Assembly: GCF_027853235.1 (NCBI RefSeq)
Contig: NZ_WKJG01000083.1
Coordinates: 1 to 64,000 of the forward strand
Direction: 5' to 3'
DNA length: 64,000 nucleotides
Source of the DNA: Aliibacillus thermotolerans
GTDB taxonomy: Bacteria; Bacillota; Bacilli; Bacillales; Marinococcaceae
Below, in pieces: positions 36,789 through 49,028 of this stretch. Positions within the stretch are counted from its first letter, which is position 1. Every line of letters begins with the position of its first letter. The notes beneath the pieces are model-generated. The model saw only the letters and a list, made by a program, of their open reading frames with translations. It was not told the origin of the DNA and ran no database searches. A program made the position numbers and the translations under genes.

Positions 36789-37295
36789 TCATGATATGTT
36801 ATTTTTTCTTCGATGTAATTTTCTTTTTGCCACTGGCTCTCCTAATATCTCTGACCAAATCACACCTTGTACTGCATCTTTATTCGTCACGGTAAATGCG
36901 TGACTAGGTGTGGAAGCACCCCTTTCCGTTGTCTGTCTTTCTTCAAAAAGAGGGGACGGATTCAAATGTTTTAGCCTTTCTTCCGCTTGTTGCTTTTTTC
37001 TTTCCAGCGCTTCCTTTTGTTCATAATAAGCTTCCATCTCCGTTTGCCGCGGGGATGTCACTGGTTCAGATGGTGGTGTATTCTCGGAAGATGGTGCTGC
37101 AGGCGAAGGAGACTCTTCTTTTTGATATGTCTCCGGATCAAATAAATCTTCCCATTGAAAAGTTGGTTTTTCTTGTTGTTTTCTTTCTACCTTTTTCCCT
37201 GTTTTTGATTGTCGATTTATAACAGAAATGATCGCACCGATGAGAAGAGCGAGGAAAAAGAAATTGCTCAAAATAAATTCGATAAAATTAATCAT
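36789..37295 (-). CDS. Membrane-anchored protein downstream of floA (YqfB position)
   Basis: A 168-residue protein with one N-terminal membrane helix (residues ~5-25), a Pro/Ser/Glu-rich linker (~35-85), a coiled-coil-like QKEALERKKQQAEERLKHL near 92-110, and a C-terminal segment AVQGVIWSEILGEPVAKRK. The last motif resembles endings of small proteins cotranscribed with floA. It holds the place of B. subtilis yqfB, but I cannot confirm homology. The start has AGAGGGGGACC upstream. Confidence 0.65.
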   Translation of the reverse strand: MINFIEFILSNFFFLALLIGAIISVINRQSKTGKKVERKQQEKPTFQWEDLFDPETYQKEESPSPAAPSSENTPPSEPVTSPRQTEMEAYYEQKEALERKKQQAEERLKHLNPSPLFEERQTTERGASTPSHAFTVTNKDAVQGVIWSEILGEPVAKRKLHRRKNNIS

Positions 37296-37315
37296 TGGAG
37301 GTCCCCCTCTTTAAG

Positions 37316-38326
37316 TTACGAGCGTTTTGTCGGATCGGTTGGACCTTGATAGTCATCTTTTGGTTTCGTACTTTTTCCAATAGAATCTCTCATATCAGTG
37401 TCCGCTTGAATATTTTCGAGGTTCATGTAGTCCATGACACCAATATTCCCGGATTTTAACGCTTCTGCCATCGCTAGTGGTACTTCTGCTTCGGCTTCTA
37501 CTACTTTCGCACGCATTTCTTCTACGCGAGCTTTCATTTCTTGTTCTTGAGCTACTGCCATGGCACGACGTTCTTCTGCTTTCGCTTGCGCAATTTTCTT
37601 ATCCGCTTCTGCTTGATCTGTTTGAAGTCCAGCTCCAATATTTTTACCAATATCAATATCCGCAATGTCAATCGACAAAATTTCAAAAGCAGTCCCGGAG
37701 TCTAACCCTTTACTTAACACCGTTTGAGAAATGCTATCAGGATTTTCTAACACTTCTTTGTGATCGTCGGAAGAACCGATGGTGGAAACAATTCCTTCTC
37801 CGACCCGGGCGATCACCGTATCTTCACCAGCACCCCCGACAAGGCGATCAATATTTGCCCGCACCGTAATTCGTGCTTTCGCTTTTACTTCAATTCCATC
37901 CATTGCAACACCGGCAATAAATGGCGTTTCGATGACCTTTGGATTAACGCTCATTTGTACCGCTTCTAATACATCTCGTCCTGCTAAATCAATGGCTGCA
38001 CAACGTTCAAAAGTTAAATCAATGTTTGCTCGTTGGGCTGCAATCAAAGCATTGACGACCCGATCTACATTCCCACCAGCTAGGTAGTGACCTTCTAATT
38101 TGTTTAATTCAAGATTTAACCCGGCTTTTTCCGCTTTAATGAGCGGGTTTACGACACGTGCCGGAATGACGCGACGGAGTCTCATCCCAACAAGTTGAAA
38201 AATTCCTACTTTTACTCCTGCTGCTAACGCAGAAATCCAAAGTGCAACCGGTACAAAAGTAAATAGTATACCTAAAGCGATAATCACTAAAGCAAGTACA
38301 ATAATTAACGTAATATCAATCGGCAT
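37316..38326 (-). CDS. floA: Flotillin-like protein FloA
   Basis: A 336-residue flotillin-like scaffold of membrane microdomains. An N-terminal membrane-embedded segment (~5-30) is followed by the PHB-like domain ([30 protein letters not shown]) and a C-terminal coiled coil of EA repeats ([21 protein letters not shown]). The next upstream gene is its usual partner, long NfeD. AGGGAGGATC precedes the ATG. Confidence 0.94.
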   Translation of the reverse strand: MPIDITLIIVLALVIIALGILFTFVPVALWISALAAGVKVGIFQLVGMRLRRVIPARVVNPLIKAEKAGLNLELNKLEGHYLAGGNVDRVVNALIAAQRANIDLTFERCAAIDLAGRDVLEAVQMSVNPKVIETPFIAGVAMDGIEVKAKARITVRANIDRLVGGAGEDTVIARVGEGIVSTIGSSDDHKEVLENPDSISQTVLSKGLDSGTAFEILSIDIADIDIGKNIGAGLQTDQAEADKKIAQAKAEERRAMAVAQEQEMKARVEEMRAKVVEAEAEVPLAMAEALKSGNIGVMDYMNLENIQADTDMRDSIGKSTKPKDDYQGPTDPTKRS

Positions 38327-38338
38327 CTTGATCCTCCC

Positions 38339-39667
38339 TTATTTATTTTTCTCTACTAGTGCTCGAACGATTGTGCGAGCTCCTTCCACTGCAATGATTT
38401 CTATTTGTTCCCCTTCTCTAATATAATCACCTTCTGAGACCGCATCTAAGCGTTCTTTGCCAATCATAATCGTTCCAGATGGGCGCAGAGGAGTGACAGC
38501 TTTTCCTCTCTTTCCAACAATATTTTCTTTCGTTTCATGGGACACAAACCCCTCTTTTGTCGTCAATGATTCTGTTAACACTAACCGTTTCATCGGTCCT
38601 TTCATTCCAAAGGTTTTAAACATCATCATCGCAACGACAATTGTAATCACCGCCGCTATCAAGATAGAAACAACGATATGTATCGTTGAATACGAGGCTA
38701 AAATCATACTTCCTATCATGCTTCCAATCCCTAAAACACCAAATATACCAAATCCGGGTACAAACAATTCAATGATGAGAAGGATCATTCCAACGACAAA
38801 CAACACCATTGCTTCCATCCCTGCAAAGCCGGCAATGAGGTGGCCAAAGAAAAATAAAAGAAGAGCACTGATGCCCATTATTCCTGGGACTCCAAAGCCA
38901 GGGGAATATAACTCTAATACAATTCCTAAACTTCCTACACTTAACAATATTGGTATAACAACTGGATGGGTAACAAAACGGGCAATGTGTTCAGAAAAGC
39001 TAACTTCTAATTCCTGAACATTTGCTTCCTCTAAACCTAGCTCTATTAATAGCTCTTCCCGATTGTCAACCAGATATTCTGCATAGCCCACTTCATATGC
39101 TTCGGACGCAGTGAAAGAGAGCAGTTTTCCTTTTCCTGCACGATACTCTTCTAAATCTATTTCTGGGTCCGCCATCGCTTGGGCGTAGAGGGGATTTCGA
39201 CCATTCAATTCAGCAGCACTCATCATATTAGCTACCCAAGCAGAATGCACTTTATCCTCTGCTGCGTTTCCGCTTCCATCAATGACTTGAGCTGCACCCA
39301 TTTCCGTACCAGGGGCCATCGCAATTTCATCTGCATTGAGAGATATGTATGCTCCCGCAGACAACGCTTCATTGACGACAAATGCCGTAACAGGAGTCGG
39401 AGTGTTTCGAATAATCGACGCAATGTTGCTGGCTGCGTCCACTGCCCCTCCTGGCGTATCAATTTCTAAAATAACATGATCGGCATGATTTTCCACTGCT
39501 TCAGCAAGTGATCGCTCTAAAAATGCTTCTAACCCTCTCTCCACCGTTTGTTCCACTGGGATGACATACACTTTTTTCTCTGTCGCTTCGGTTAAATGAT
39601 AAGTGGACACGACAGAAAACAGTCCTATAATCACAAGGAACATAGCGATGACGAAACGATTCTGCAA
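38339..39667 (-). CDS. yqeZ: NfeD long form, ClpP-like membrane protease (YqeZ)
   Basis: A 442-residue NfeD1-type protein: signal/anchor (residues ~4-24), ClpP-fold serine protease domain with NEALSAGAYISLNADEIAMA (nucleophile Ser in the ALSAGAY motif), four or five membrane helices (~235-350), and an OB-fold domain (GKRGKAVTPLRPSGTIMIG). It probably clips membrane partners of FloA. The gene starts with TTG at 39667 behind GGAGGG. No yqeY gene lies between it and rpsU. Confidence 0.92.
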   Translation of the reverse strand: MQNRFVIAMFLVIIGLFSVVSTYHLTEATEKKVYVIPVEQTVERGLEAFLERSLAEAVENHADHVILEIDTPGGAVDAASNIASIIRNTPTPVTAFVVNEALSAGAYISLNADEIAMAPGTEMGAAQVIDGSGNAAEDKVHSAWVANMMSAAELNGRNPLYAQAMADPEIDLEEYRAGKGKLLSFTASEAYEVGYAEYLVDNREELLIELGLEEANVQELEVSFSEHIARFVTHPVVIPILLSVGSLGIVLELYSPGFGVPGIMGISALLLFFFGHLIAGFAGMEAMVLFVVGMILLIIELFVPGFGIFGVLGIGSMIGSMILASYSTIHIVVSILIAAVITIVVAMMMFKTFGMKGPMKRLVLTESLTTKEGFVSHETKENIVGKRGKAVTPLRPSGTIMIGKERLDAVSEGDYIREGEQIEIIAVEGARTIVRALVEKNK

Positions 39668-39821
39668 CTAAAACCCTCCTTTCCTATCAATGTTTAACCG
39701 TTTTTACATTATATCATTTTTTCCATCTTCCCGATAGAACAGTGTATAGATTGACCCCTTTGGATGATTGTTAGCACATTTTCATAAGTATTAATACCTA
39801 TTTGCCCAACCTTTTGTCTGG

Positions 39822-39854
39822 CAAAATAAAAAACACCCTTCCTGAGAAAGGTGT
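39822..39854 (-). terminator. Terminator of rpsU
   Basis: On the minus strand ACACCTTTC pairs with the GGAAGGGTGT arm, followed by TTTTTTATTTT, about 22 bases after the rpsU stop. Confidence 0.8.
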
Positions 39855-39875
39855 CTTCCATATCCGTTTACTGGA

Positions 39876-40049
39876 CTAATATTTCCGTTTTCTTGCCGCT
39901 TCTGATTTCTTCTTCCGTTTTACACTCGGCTTCTCGTAATATTTACGTTTACGTACCTCAGCCATTGTCCCTTCTTTTGACAAAGTGCGCTTAAAACGGC
40001 GAAGAGCGGTATCGATGTTTTCATTTTTACGAACGCGGGTCTCAGCCAT
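39876..40049 (-). CDS. rpsU: 30S ribosomal protein S21
   Basis: A 57-residue very basic protein, the standard S21 length, with [16 protein letters not shown] and a C-terminal run of K/R. It is a small-subunit protein near the anti-SD end of 16S rRNA. The start at 40049 follows GGAGGGAGGG; the longer open frame upstream is spurious. It lies between deoC and the yqeZ-floA cluster. Confidence 0.97.
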   Translation of the reverse strand: MAETRVRKNENIDTALRRFKRTLSKEGTMAEVRKRKYYEKPSVKRKKKSEAARKRKY

Positions 40050-40220
40050 AGGATTCCCTCCCTCCGGACAGCTACTGACGCTTCCTACTCTTTTCAGGTA
40101 ACGTAACTTCCCCCCAATACCTTCCACACATAAAGAGTAAAAAAGTCAGTCATTTTTACAAATTATAAATCAAATAAGGAAAAAATGCAATATGACAGGA
40201 TGAACTTCATTGTTACGATA

Positions 40221-40901
40221 TCAGTGATTTGTATCCCCTTTATATGTCATTGCTTCAATGATGGAAAGGCTTGCGCTTGTGCCCAAACGATCGGCACCTG
40301 CTTCAAGCATTTCAAGCGCTGCTTCTTTCGTACGAATACCTCCACTTGCTTTTACTTTTGCTTTCTCTCCGACGATTTTTTTCATCCGTTCTACATCTGC
40401 CACTTTCGCGCCTCCTCCGGAAAATCCCGAAGAAGTTTTAACGAAATCAGCACCTGCTTCTACTGCTAACTGGCAAGCTTTTTCTTTTTCTTGATCCGTA
40501 AGCAACGCTGTTTCAATAATAACTTTTACTATCGCTTGATCTTTAGCTGCTTCGACCACTGATTGAATATCTTGTTTGACATACTCATCATTCCCCGCTT
40601 TTAAAGCGCCAATAGCCATCACCATGTCCAATTCCGATGCGCCAGCGTTGATCGCTTCTTTTGCTTCAAACACTTTTACCGAAGTAAAAGTTGCTCCCAA
40701 TGGAAAACCGATGACGGTACAAACATTGACATCAGTATCTGCTAATATCTCATAGGCAGTTTTCACCATGGATGGTTGAACACATACTGAGAAAAAGCCA
40801 TACTGTTTCGCTTCTCTTGCCAATGCTACTACATCGCTCACCGTTGCTTCTGGTTTGAGGAGAGTATGGTCAATGACCTTGGCTAAAGATGTAGATTCCA
40901 T
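40221..40901 (-). CDS. deoC: Deoxyribose-phosphate aldolase
   Basis: A 226-residue class I aldolase that splits 2-deoxyribose 5-phosphate into acetaldehyde and glyceraldehyde 3-phosphate. The Schiff-base lysine is in [10 protein letters not shown], a second lysine in FVKTSSGFS, and KASGGIRT follows. It starts with ATG after AAAGGAG, 14 bases past mtaB. Its location is unrelated to other deoxyribonucleoside genes, although cdd is in the same window. Confidence 0.95.
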   Translation of the reverse strand: MESTSLAKVIDHTLLKPEATVSDVVALAREAKQYGFFSVCVQPSMVKTAYEILADTDVNVCTVIGFPLGATFTSVKVFEAKEAINAGASELDMVMAIGALKAGNDEYVKQDIQSVVEAAKDQAIVKVIIETALLTDQEKEKACQLAVEAGADFVKTSSGFSGGGAKVADVERMKKIVGEKAKVKASGGIRTKEAALEMLEAGADRLGTSASLSIIEAMTYKGDTNH

Positions 40902-40915
40902 GAATAACTCCTTTC

Positions 40916-42250
40916 TTAAGCAGAAACGATGTTTTCATCGTCTTCCATCACTCGTACAAACTCCGCTTCACAATATGGGTAATCTGCTTTCGTCATTTTT
41001 ACTTTAACAATTTTTCCAATCATATCGTCACTGCCATTAAAACGAATTCGTAAATAGTTTGGAGTATATCCAGTAAGCAAACCTGTTTCCTTATCGCGCT
41101 CTTCAGGAATCACTTCCAGCACTTCTCTTTCATAGGAAGAAGCGTATTCTTTTGCCAGTTGATTTGATAAGGCAATTAAAGTGTGCACCCGTTCTTGTTT
41201 TGTCTCGTCATCCACTTGATTTTCCATTCTGGAAGCCGGAGTACCTGTCCGTTTAGAGTATGGAAACACATGAAGTTCGGAAAATTGTATGTCTGAAATA
41301 AATTGATAAGTCTCCTGAAATTCTTCTTCTGTTTCACCCGGAAATCCAACGATAACGTCGGTTGTCACCGCAAGACCGGGAAGGGCTTCTTTCAGTTTTT
41401 CGACACGCTCTCTATAAAACGCTGTCGTATATTTTCTTCTCATACGCTTGAGGACTTGATCAGACCCGGATTGTAGCGGGATGTGTAAGTGGTTGACGAT
41501 TTTTTCTGAGTCATGAATGACTTGAATCACTTCATCTGTGATTTGACTTGCTTCAATCGAAGAAATACGAATGCGTTTTAATCCTTTTACTTTTTCCAAG
41601 TCTCTTAGCAACATTGCGAAATTGTAATCTTTCATATCTTCGCCGTAACCGCCTGTATGAATCCCCGTTAATACTATTTCTTTGTATCCGGCTTGAACAA
41701 GTTGATTGGCTTGTTTTATTACTTCTTCTGGCTGACGTGAACGGAGCAGTCCTCTTGCCCAAGGAATGATACAAAATGTACAGAAATTGTTACATCCTTC
41801 TTGAATTTTCAAAGAAGCTCGGGTGCGGTCGGTGAAGTTTGGGACGTCTAATTCTTCGTACACGCGATTTTTCATAATGTTTTTCACACCATTAATCGGC
41901 TCGCGTGTTTTTTTGAATTCTTCTATATAACCGATTAATTTCGCACGGTCTTGTGTGCCTACAACGATGTCAACTCCCGGTATGTCCATCACTTCGGCGG
42001 AGGACGTTTGAGCATAACAGCCGGTTACACACACGATGGCTTCCGGATTTTTTCGAATCGCTCGGCGAATAATTTGACGGCTTTTTTTGTCTCCCGTATT
42101 TGTAACAGTGCATGTGTTAATGACATACACATCTGCATGTTTATCAAATTCTTGTTTTTCATATCCGGCTTTTTTAAACAGTTGCCAAATAGCTTCTGTT
42201 TCATAATGATTCACTTTACATCCGAGCGTATAAAAAGCTACTGATGTCAT
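40916..42250 (-). CDS. mtaB: t6A tRNA methylthiotransferase MtaB
   Basis: A 444-residue radical-SAM enzyme that adds 2-methylthio to t6A37 of tRNAs reading ANN codons. N-terminal UPF0004 domain cysteines (TLGCKVN, NTCTVT, TGCYAQ), radical-SAM CxxxCxxC in [13 protein letters not shown] near residues 152-164, and a C-terminal TRAM domain (~375-440). In the series rsmE-mtaB as in B. subtilis. GAGGTGAC precedes the ATG. Confidence 0.95.
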   Translation of the reverse strand: MTSVAFYTLGCKVNHYETEAIWQLFKKAGYEKQEFDKHADVYVINTCTVTNTGDKKSRQIIRRAIRKNPEAIVCVTGCYAQTSSAEVMDIPGVDIVVGTQDRAKLIGYIEEFKKTREPINGVKNIMKNRVYEELDVPNFTDRTRASLKIQEGCNNFCTFCIIPWARGLLRSRQPEEVIKQANQLVQAGYKEIVLTGIHTGGYGEDMKDYNFAMLLRDLEKVKGLKRIRISSIEASQITDEVIQVIHDSEKIVNHLHIPLQSGSDQVLKRMRRKYTTAFYRERVEKLKEALPGLAVTTDVIVGFPGETEEEFQETYQFISDIQFSELHVFPYSKRTGTPASRMENQVDDETKQERVHTLIALSNQLAKEYASSYEREVLEVIPEERDKETGLLTGYTPNYLRIRFNGSDDMIGKIVKVKMTKADYPYCEAEFVRVMEDDENIVSA

Positions 42251-42256
42251 TGTTTG

Positions 42257-42994
42257 TCACCTCGATAACTCATAATGATAAGATAGAGCAGATAAAGTGT
42301 ATATGGCTGCTGATTCACTTCGTAAAATTCGTGGACCGAGACTGATCCCTTGAAAACCGTGTTCACAAAAGATGGTTTTTTCCTGTTCACTAAGTCCTCC
42401 TTCTGGTCCTACTACCGCAAGAAGAGAGGAAGGATGTTGATGAAGCGCATCAAATAGTCCGGTATGATCGTGCTTCTTCGCTTTTTCTTCATCTAAAAAC
42501 AAACGCATCTCCACCTCGGTTGTTGCTTCTACCAAATGAGAGGTAAAAGAAATATCCGGAATAAACAAGCGACCGGATTGCTCCGCTGCTTTTTTAGCAA
42601 TTTTCTTTAAACGTGCTATCTTTTTGGCGGATTTTTGTTGATCCCATTTTACCACAGAACGATCGGACGCAAAGAGATAAATAGCCTTCGCCCCAAATTC
42701 CGTACATTTCTGGACGACATAGTCTAACTTATCTCCTTTTATCAATGCTTGGGCGATCGCAACAGAAACCGGTAATTCCGATAAATTTTTATGCTCTTTG
42801 ACAATCTTCGCAACGAGCCGGTGATTTTCCACTTTGTCAATTTGAGCCAACACTTCTCGTCCGTTATTATTTAAACAAATAATATGGTCTCCTACGCCCA
42901 TACGCATCACTCTGGTGATATGTTTGACGTCATTTCCTTCAATCATTACTTCCCGTTCTCCCATATTGCTGGGCTCTACAAAATATCGTTGCAT
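42257..42994 (-). CDS. rsmE: 16S rRNA m3U1498 methyltransferase RsmE
   Basis: A 245-residue SPOUT methyltransferase that methylates U1498 of 16S rRNA. An N-terminal PUA-like part (HITRVMRMGVGDHI) precedes the knot domain with VGPEGGLSEQE and LGPRILRSESAAIYTLS. It follows prmA by 11 bases and precedes mtaB by 6, an evident translation-modification operon. Confidence 0.95.
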   Translation of the reverse strand: MQRYFVEPSNMGEREVMIEGNDVKHITRVMRMGVGDHIICLNNNGREVLAQIDKVENHRLVAKIVKEHKNLSELPVSVAIAQALIKGDKLDYVVQKCTEFGAKAIYLFASDRSVVKWDQQKSAKKIARLKKIAKKAAEQSGRLFIPDISFTSHLVEATTEVEMRLFLDEEKAKKHDHTGLFDALHQHPSSLLAVVGPEGGLSEQEKTIFCEHGFQGISLGPRILRSESAAIYTLSALSYHYELSR

Positions 42995-43005
42995 AGCGTT
43001 TCGTC

Positions 43006-43920
43006 CTATCTTTCTTCATTGTTCTTTTTTATCGCAATGATTAACACCCAATCTCCCATTTTGGACGTTTCTTTCATCGAAAATCCAGCATCCATTAGCG
43101 AGCGATGAACTTCCTCCAATTTATGTTCAATAATCCCTGAAGCGATGAAAATCCCATGAGGTGTAAGGAGACGATACGCATCTTCCGCACATTCCGTAAT
43201 CACTTCTGCCAGTATGTTGGCGCATATGACGTTCGCACGAGTTGTAATTCCTTTTAGCAAATCATTTTGTTCCACGGAAATAAGATGTTCTACTTCATTA
43301 TGGGCAATGTTTTCTTTTGCTACGTTCACCGCTGTCTCATCATTGTCAAGAGCGAGAACATTTCGAGCACCAAACTTTGCTGCTGCAATCGCAAGAATGC
43401 CGGAACCAGTGCCGACATCTATGACGGATTCTCCCCCTTGAATCGTTTTTTCCAACGCTCTCAAAGTAAGAATGGTCGTAGAATGCGTTCCTGTCCCAAA
43501 CGCCATGCCAGGATCCAATTCAATCACATGCTCTCCGGTTTCTTTCTCATATTTTTCCCACGTCGGTACAATCGTTAATGTATCGGTCACCGAAGTTGGT
43601 TTATAGTACTTTTTCCAAGATTCTGCCCAATCTTCTTCGGCCACTTTGTTTAATGTAATTTCATTTCTTCCAATATGTTCATGAAATTGAGGCAGTGATT
43701 CTAACGCCTGCTCGAGATCGATCATTTTTTCCGTTATTTTTTGTTCTGGGAAGTATGCTTTTACTGTTACGTAATCTTCTAACGAGCGTACATTCATATC
43801 TTCTCCCAATGATTCCTTATCTTCAATGACGACCCCAGCTGCTCCCATCTCATGTAAGATATGGGAAACAGTCTCCATCGCTTCTCTCGTCGTATGAACA
43901 GAACATTCTATCCAGTACAA
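43006..43920 (-). CDS. prmA: Ribosomal protein L11 methyltransferase
   Basis: A 304-residue SAM-dependent enzyme that methylates ribosomal protein L11. The N-terminal substrate domain (~1-100) is followed by the Rossmann fold with VIDVGTGSGILAIAAAKFGA (motif I), ALDNDE and ANILAEVI. The start is TTG at 43920 with GGAGTTGG upstream, supported by the alignment of its N-terminus with known PrmA proteins. It follows dnaJ by 20 bases. Confidence 0.94.
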   Translation of the reverse strand: MYWIECSVHTTREAMETVSHILHEMGAAGVVIEDKESLGEDMNVRSLEDYVTVKAYFPEQKITEKMIDLEQALESLPQFHEHIGRNEITLNKVAEEDWAESWKKYYKPTSVTDTLTIVPTWEKYEKETGEHVIELDPGMAFGTGTHSTTILTLRALEKTIQGGESVIDVGTGSGILAIAAAKFGARNVLALDNDETAVNVAKENIAHNEVEHLISVEQNDLLKGITTRANVICANILAEVITECAEDAYRLLTPHGIFIASGIIEHKLEEVHRSLMDAGFSMKETSKMGDWVLIIAIKKNNEER

Positions 43921-43940
43921 TTTATACCAACTCCAGGTGG

Positions 43941-45059
43941 TTATTCTCCTTTAAAAGCTCGCTTCACTTTATCAAAGAAGTTATTCGTTTGTTCATCTAT
44001 TCCTCGGTCTCCACTCACTCTAGCCAGTTCTCGCAACAGTTCTTTTTGTTTCTCGTTTAATTTTTTCGGCGTAATTACTCGTACAATCACATGTTGATCT
44101 CCTTGTCCCCGTCCATGAACATTGCGAATTCCTTTTCCTCGTAATCGGAAACTTGTGCCCGTTTGTGTCCCGGCTGGTATTTTCAATTTTACTTTTCCGT
44201 ACAATGTCGGCACTTCAATTTCATCTCCGAGGGCAACTTGCGTAAAAGTAAGCGGCATCTCACAAAGTACATCGTCACCGTCTCGTTCAAAGAACTCATG
44301 CGGTTGCACTTTGAAGACAACGTACAAATCTCCGTGCGGTCCACCATTTTTTCCTGGTTCCCCTTGGCCGGCCACACGAATTTGTTGACCATCGTCAACT
44401 CCCGCCGGTACTTTTACATTAATGCGCTTGTTTTTACGAACTTTTCCTTTTCCTCCACACGTTGTACATCTTTCTCGAATGAATTGACCCGAACCGTTAC
44501 AGCGATTACACACTCTGCGATTGACAATTCGACCGAAAGGCGTTGTTTGTTCCACATTTAATTGGCCGGTTCCTCCACAAGTCGTACAAGTCTCTGGTTT
44601 TGTTCCAGGTTTTGCTCCGGAACCGTGGCACGTGTTGCAATTTTCTTCTCGTGGAATTTCAATTTGCGTCTCTTTACCGAACGCCGCTTCTTTAAAAGTC
44701 AATGTCATCGTGTATTGTAAATCTGCTCCTTGGCGCGGTGCATTCGGGTCTCTTCGACTACCACCGCCGAAAAACATGTCAAATATATCACTAAAGCCAC
44801 CGAAATCTGCGCTTCCCCCAGCTCCTCCAAAGCCTTGATTCGGATCTGTATGTCCAAAACGGTCATAATGAGAGCGTTTTTGAGGGTCACTTAACGTGTC
44901 ATACGCTTCTTTTACTTCTTTAAACTTTTCTTCTGCATCTTCCGACTTATTCACGTCGGGATGGTACTTACGTGCTAGTTTGCGATATGCCTTTTTTATT
45001 TCTTCTGGAGAGGCGTCTTTACTCACTCCCAATACTTCATAAAAATCACGTTTCGACAT
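43941..45059 (-). CDS. dnaJ: Chaperone protein DnaJ
   Basis: A 372-residue type I Hsp40 that stimulates DnaK. J domain with KYHPDVNK (HPD), Gly/Phe-rich linker ([13 protein letters not shown]), four CxxCxGxG zinc repeats ([32 protein letters not shown]), and the C-terminal substrate domain. The start at 45059 follows GGGAGTG. It lies 235 bases from dnaK, a larger gap than usual, filled by a hairpin element. Confidence 0.97.
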   Translation of the reverse strand: MSKRDFYEVLGVSKDASPEEIKKAYRKLARKYHPDVNKSEDAEEKFKEVKEAYDTLSDPQKRSHYDRFGHTDPNQGFGGAGGSADFGGFSDIFDMFFGGGSRRDPNAPRQGADLQYTMTLTFKEAAFGKETQIEIPREENCNTCHGSGAKPGTKPETCTTCGGTGQLNVEQTTPFGRIVNRRVCNRCNGSGQFIRERCTTCGGKGKVRKNKRINVKVPAGVDDGQQIRVAGQGEPGKNGGPHGDLYVVFKVQPHEFFERDGDDVLCEMPLTFTQVALGDEIEVPTLYGKVKLKIPAGTQTGTSFRLRGKGIRNVHGRGQGDQHVIVRVITPKKLNEKQKELLRELARVSGDRGIDEQTNNFFDKVKRAFKGE

Positions 45060-45218
45060 CCATTTCACTCCCGTTCCCATATCCATCAACAAACTTGGCT
45101 TATCACCAAGCCTTCGTTAGAGCTATGCTTTATTCCTCAATATAATAAAACTTACTTAAAGTACAACGATAATCTTATCATTATACGTGAAAATTCTTCA
45201 ACTATCACATGAAGAAAA

Positions 45219-45269
45219 GGAGCTGCCCTTAATGAAGCAACATATTTATCTTCATTGTGGGACAGCCCC
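45219..45269. repeat. Hairpin element between dnaK and dnaJ
   Basis: GGAGCTG (45219-45225) and CAGCCCC (45263-45269) flank an inner stem AATGAAG (45231-45237) with CTTCATT (45250-45256). The end sequence GGGACAGCCCC is the same type as the other GCTGTCC elements in the window. It lies in the dnaK-dnaJ spacer and could act as a processing or attenuation site; it has no T run. Confidence 0.6.
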
Positions 45270-45294
45270 CTGTAAGGATTATCGTCTGTACATA

Positions 45295-47172
<1,878 letters not shown>

Positions 47173-47820
47173 TTATGCATTTACTTTTACCATGGATGGT
47201 CGAAGTACACGGTCTTTGAGCTTATAACCCTTTTGTAATTCTTCCACAATTTCACCTGATGCAAACTCTTCTTCTTCTACTTGCATCACTGCTTGGTGAA
47301 CATGCGGATCAAAAATTTCGCCTTTCGCTGGGATAACTTCCATTCCTTCTTTTTCTAAAGCGGAAAGAAGTTGCTCATACACCATATGAACTCCTTCTAA
47401 TATCGAGGAAGCTTCTTCGCTTTTTGCTTCGATATTCAGGGCTCGTTCGAAATTGTCAATAACCGGAAGCAATGCTTCCATCAAACTTTGCGTGCTATAT
47501 TTTAATGCTTTTTCTTTTTCTTCTTTCGTGCGTCTTCTTAAATTCTCCATGTCTGCTTGTGCCCGTAAATATCGATTTTTCCACTCATCTACTTCTTTTG
47601 TTAATGATGCAATTTCTTCTTCGTGAGCGTTCGTTTCCGTTTCTTTTTCACTTTCTTCTTCACTATTTTCTGTCCTGTCTTCTATTTCCTCAGGATGAGT
47701 TTCTGTCGTCTGCTCTTCTTCTGCGACGACTTCTTCCTGTTTATTTTCGTTAACCTCTTCCTCTTGATGTTCATCATTCAATACCTTTGTCTCTTCGGTT
47801 TGCTTGTTTTCGTCGCTCAT
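47173..47820 (-). CDS. grpE: Nucleotide exchange factor GrpE
   Basis: A 215-residue GrpE: a long acidic, low-complexity N-terminal stretch (residues 1-70), a coiled coil (~65-120; [18 protein letters not shown]), and the C-terminal beta domain ([32 protein letters not shown]). It releases ADP from DnaK. It lies between hrcA and dnaK and is under CIRCE/HrcA control. Confidence 0.95.
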   Translation of the reverse strand: MSDENKQTEETKVLNDEHQEEEVNENKQEEVVAEEEQTTETHPEEIEDRTENSEEESEKETETNAHEEEIASLTKEVDEWKNRYLRAQADMENLRRRTKEEKEKALKYSTQSLMEALLPVIDNFERALNIEAKSEEASSILEGVHMVYEQLLSALEKEGMEVIPAKGEIFDPHVHQAVMQVEEEEFASGEIVEELQKGYKLKDRVLRPSMVKVNA

Positions 47821-47910
47821 CCTGGTTCACCCCCTACGTTATTTTTGGCACAAAGAGAGGAGAGACGAACTCTCCTCTATTACCAATCATTCATCTTACC
47901 ACGAACCACT

Positions 47911-48936
47911 TCATCTATACAAGTTAGTTAATGCTTGTGAAATTCCTTTTGACAAATGATCGACAATCCCAATGACACGAGGATATTCCATTCTCGTCGG
48001 TCCGACAATTCCAATCGTTCCAACCGGCTTCCCTTTGTAGGAATAAGTGGCTGAAATAACGGTACAATCTTCAAATGCTTCGTTTCCATTTTCTTGTCCG
48101 ATGCGAATCGAAAGTCCATCTTGTTCCGGTTTTAACAAATCGAAAATTGTTTCATCTTCTTCAAAAACTTCTAAAAGCTCTTTTACTTTATTAATATCAT
48201 GAAACTCCGGTTGAATTAATAAGTTAGATTTCCCGCCATAAAACACTTTTTCTTGTTTCGTTTTTTGTAATGTTTCTTCCGCAAATATGAGAGCGTCTTT
48301 GTAACTTTTAATATGTTGTCTTAACACACCGGCAACTTCTTTTTGAATCGCTTCCTCTAATTGATATAACGGAACGCCTACGAGCCTTTCATTTAAAATG
48401 TTCACGATTTTTTCGACATCACTGCTATTTAACGTAGACGGCATTGTAACGGTGTGGTTTTCGACATGTCCGGTATTTGTGACAAGAATAGCAACTGCTA
48501 CTTGTTCCGATAAAGGTATGATTTGTACTTGTTTCAGTTTTGATTCAAAAATTTCCGGACCGAGTACGATGGAAGCATAACTCGTTAAATCTGATAAAAT
48601 GGTGGCTGACTCTTTAATAATTTGTTCTACTTCTACAATATTTTTTGTAAACAATGCTTTCATATTTTGCAATTCTTCTTCGGACAAATGGTGTGGGAGC
48701 AATAAATGGTCCACGTAATGACGATACCCTTTTTCCGAGGGAATTCGGCCGGATGAAGTATGTGGTTTTTCTAAATAACCGAGCTCTTCCAAATCCGCCA
48801 TGTCATTTCGAATCGTTGCTGCACTGTAATTTATATCTTCGTTCTTTGAAATACTCCGTGATCCAACTGGTTCTGCTGATTGTATATAACTGTCAACAAT
48901 CACTTGCAATATCAGCATTTGGCGATCTGTCAGCAT
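47911..48936 (-). CDS. hrcA: Heat-inducible transcription repressor HrcA
   Basis: A 341-residue repressor that binds CIRCE. N-terminal winged helix (DRQMLILQVIVDSYIQSAEPVGSR, SAATIRNDMADLEELGYL) followed by the GAF-like dimerisation domain. The start at 48936 follows AGAGGTGAT; an upstream in-frame codon at 48957 would lie inside the CIRCE element. It is first in the class I heat-shock operon and represses itself. Confidence 0.96.
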   Translation of the reverse strand: MLTDRQMLILQVIVDSYIQSAEPVGSRSISKNEDINYSAATIRNDMADLEELGYLEKPHTSSGRIPSEKGYRHYVDHLLLPHHLSEEELQNMKALFTKNIVEVEQIIKESATILSDLTSYASIVLGPEIFESKLKQVQIIPLSEQVAVAILVTNTGHVENHTVTMPSTLNSSDVEKIVNILNERLVGVPLYQLEEAIQKEVAGVLRQHIKSYKDALIFAEETLQKTKQEKVFYGGKSNLLIQPEFHDINKVKELLEVFEEDETIFDLLKPEQDGLSIRIGQENGNEAFEDCTVISATYSYKGKPVGTIGIVGPTRMEYPRVIGIVDHLSKGISQALTNLYR

Positions 48937-48950
48937 AAAAATCACCTCTG

Positions 48951-48977
48951 TTAGCACTCTGCAATTTCGAGTGCTAA
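48951..48977. promoter_or_regulatory. CIRCE operator
   Basis: A perfect match to the HrcA operator: TTAGCACTC, 9 bases, GAGTGCTAA. It lies between the promoter and the hrcA start codon. Confidence 0.97.
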
Positions 48978-48987
48978 ATCTACAATA

Positions 48988-49016
48988 AAATTATCAAATG
49001 GAGAAACTTTTGTCAA
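48988..49016 (-). promoter_or_regulatory. Sigma-A promoter of the hrcA operon
   Basis: On the minus strand TTGACA (49011-49016), 17 bases, TAATTT (48988-48993), immediately upstream of CIRCE. It lies just after the hemW stop codon. Confidence 0.75.
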
Positions 49017-49028
49017 TGAAAGAAGATA

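Noticed and set aside
38457-39017. 186-codon plus-strand ORF opposite yqeZ
   Set aside because: Antisense shadow of a well-conserved membrane gene; composition is the complement of hydrophobic codons.
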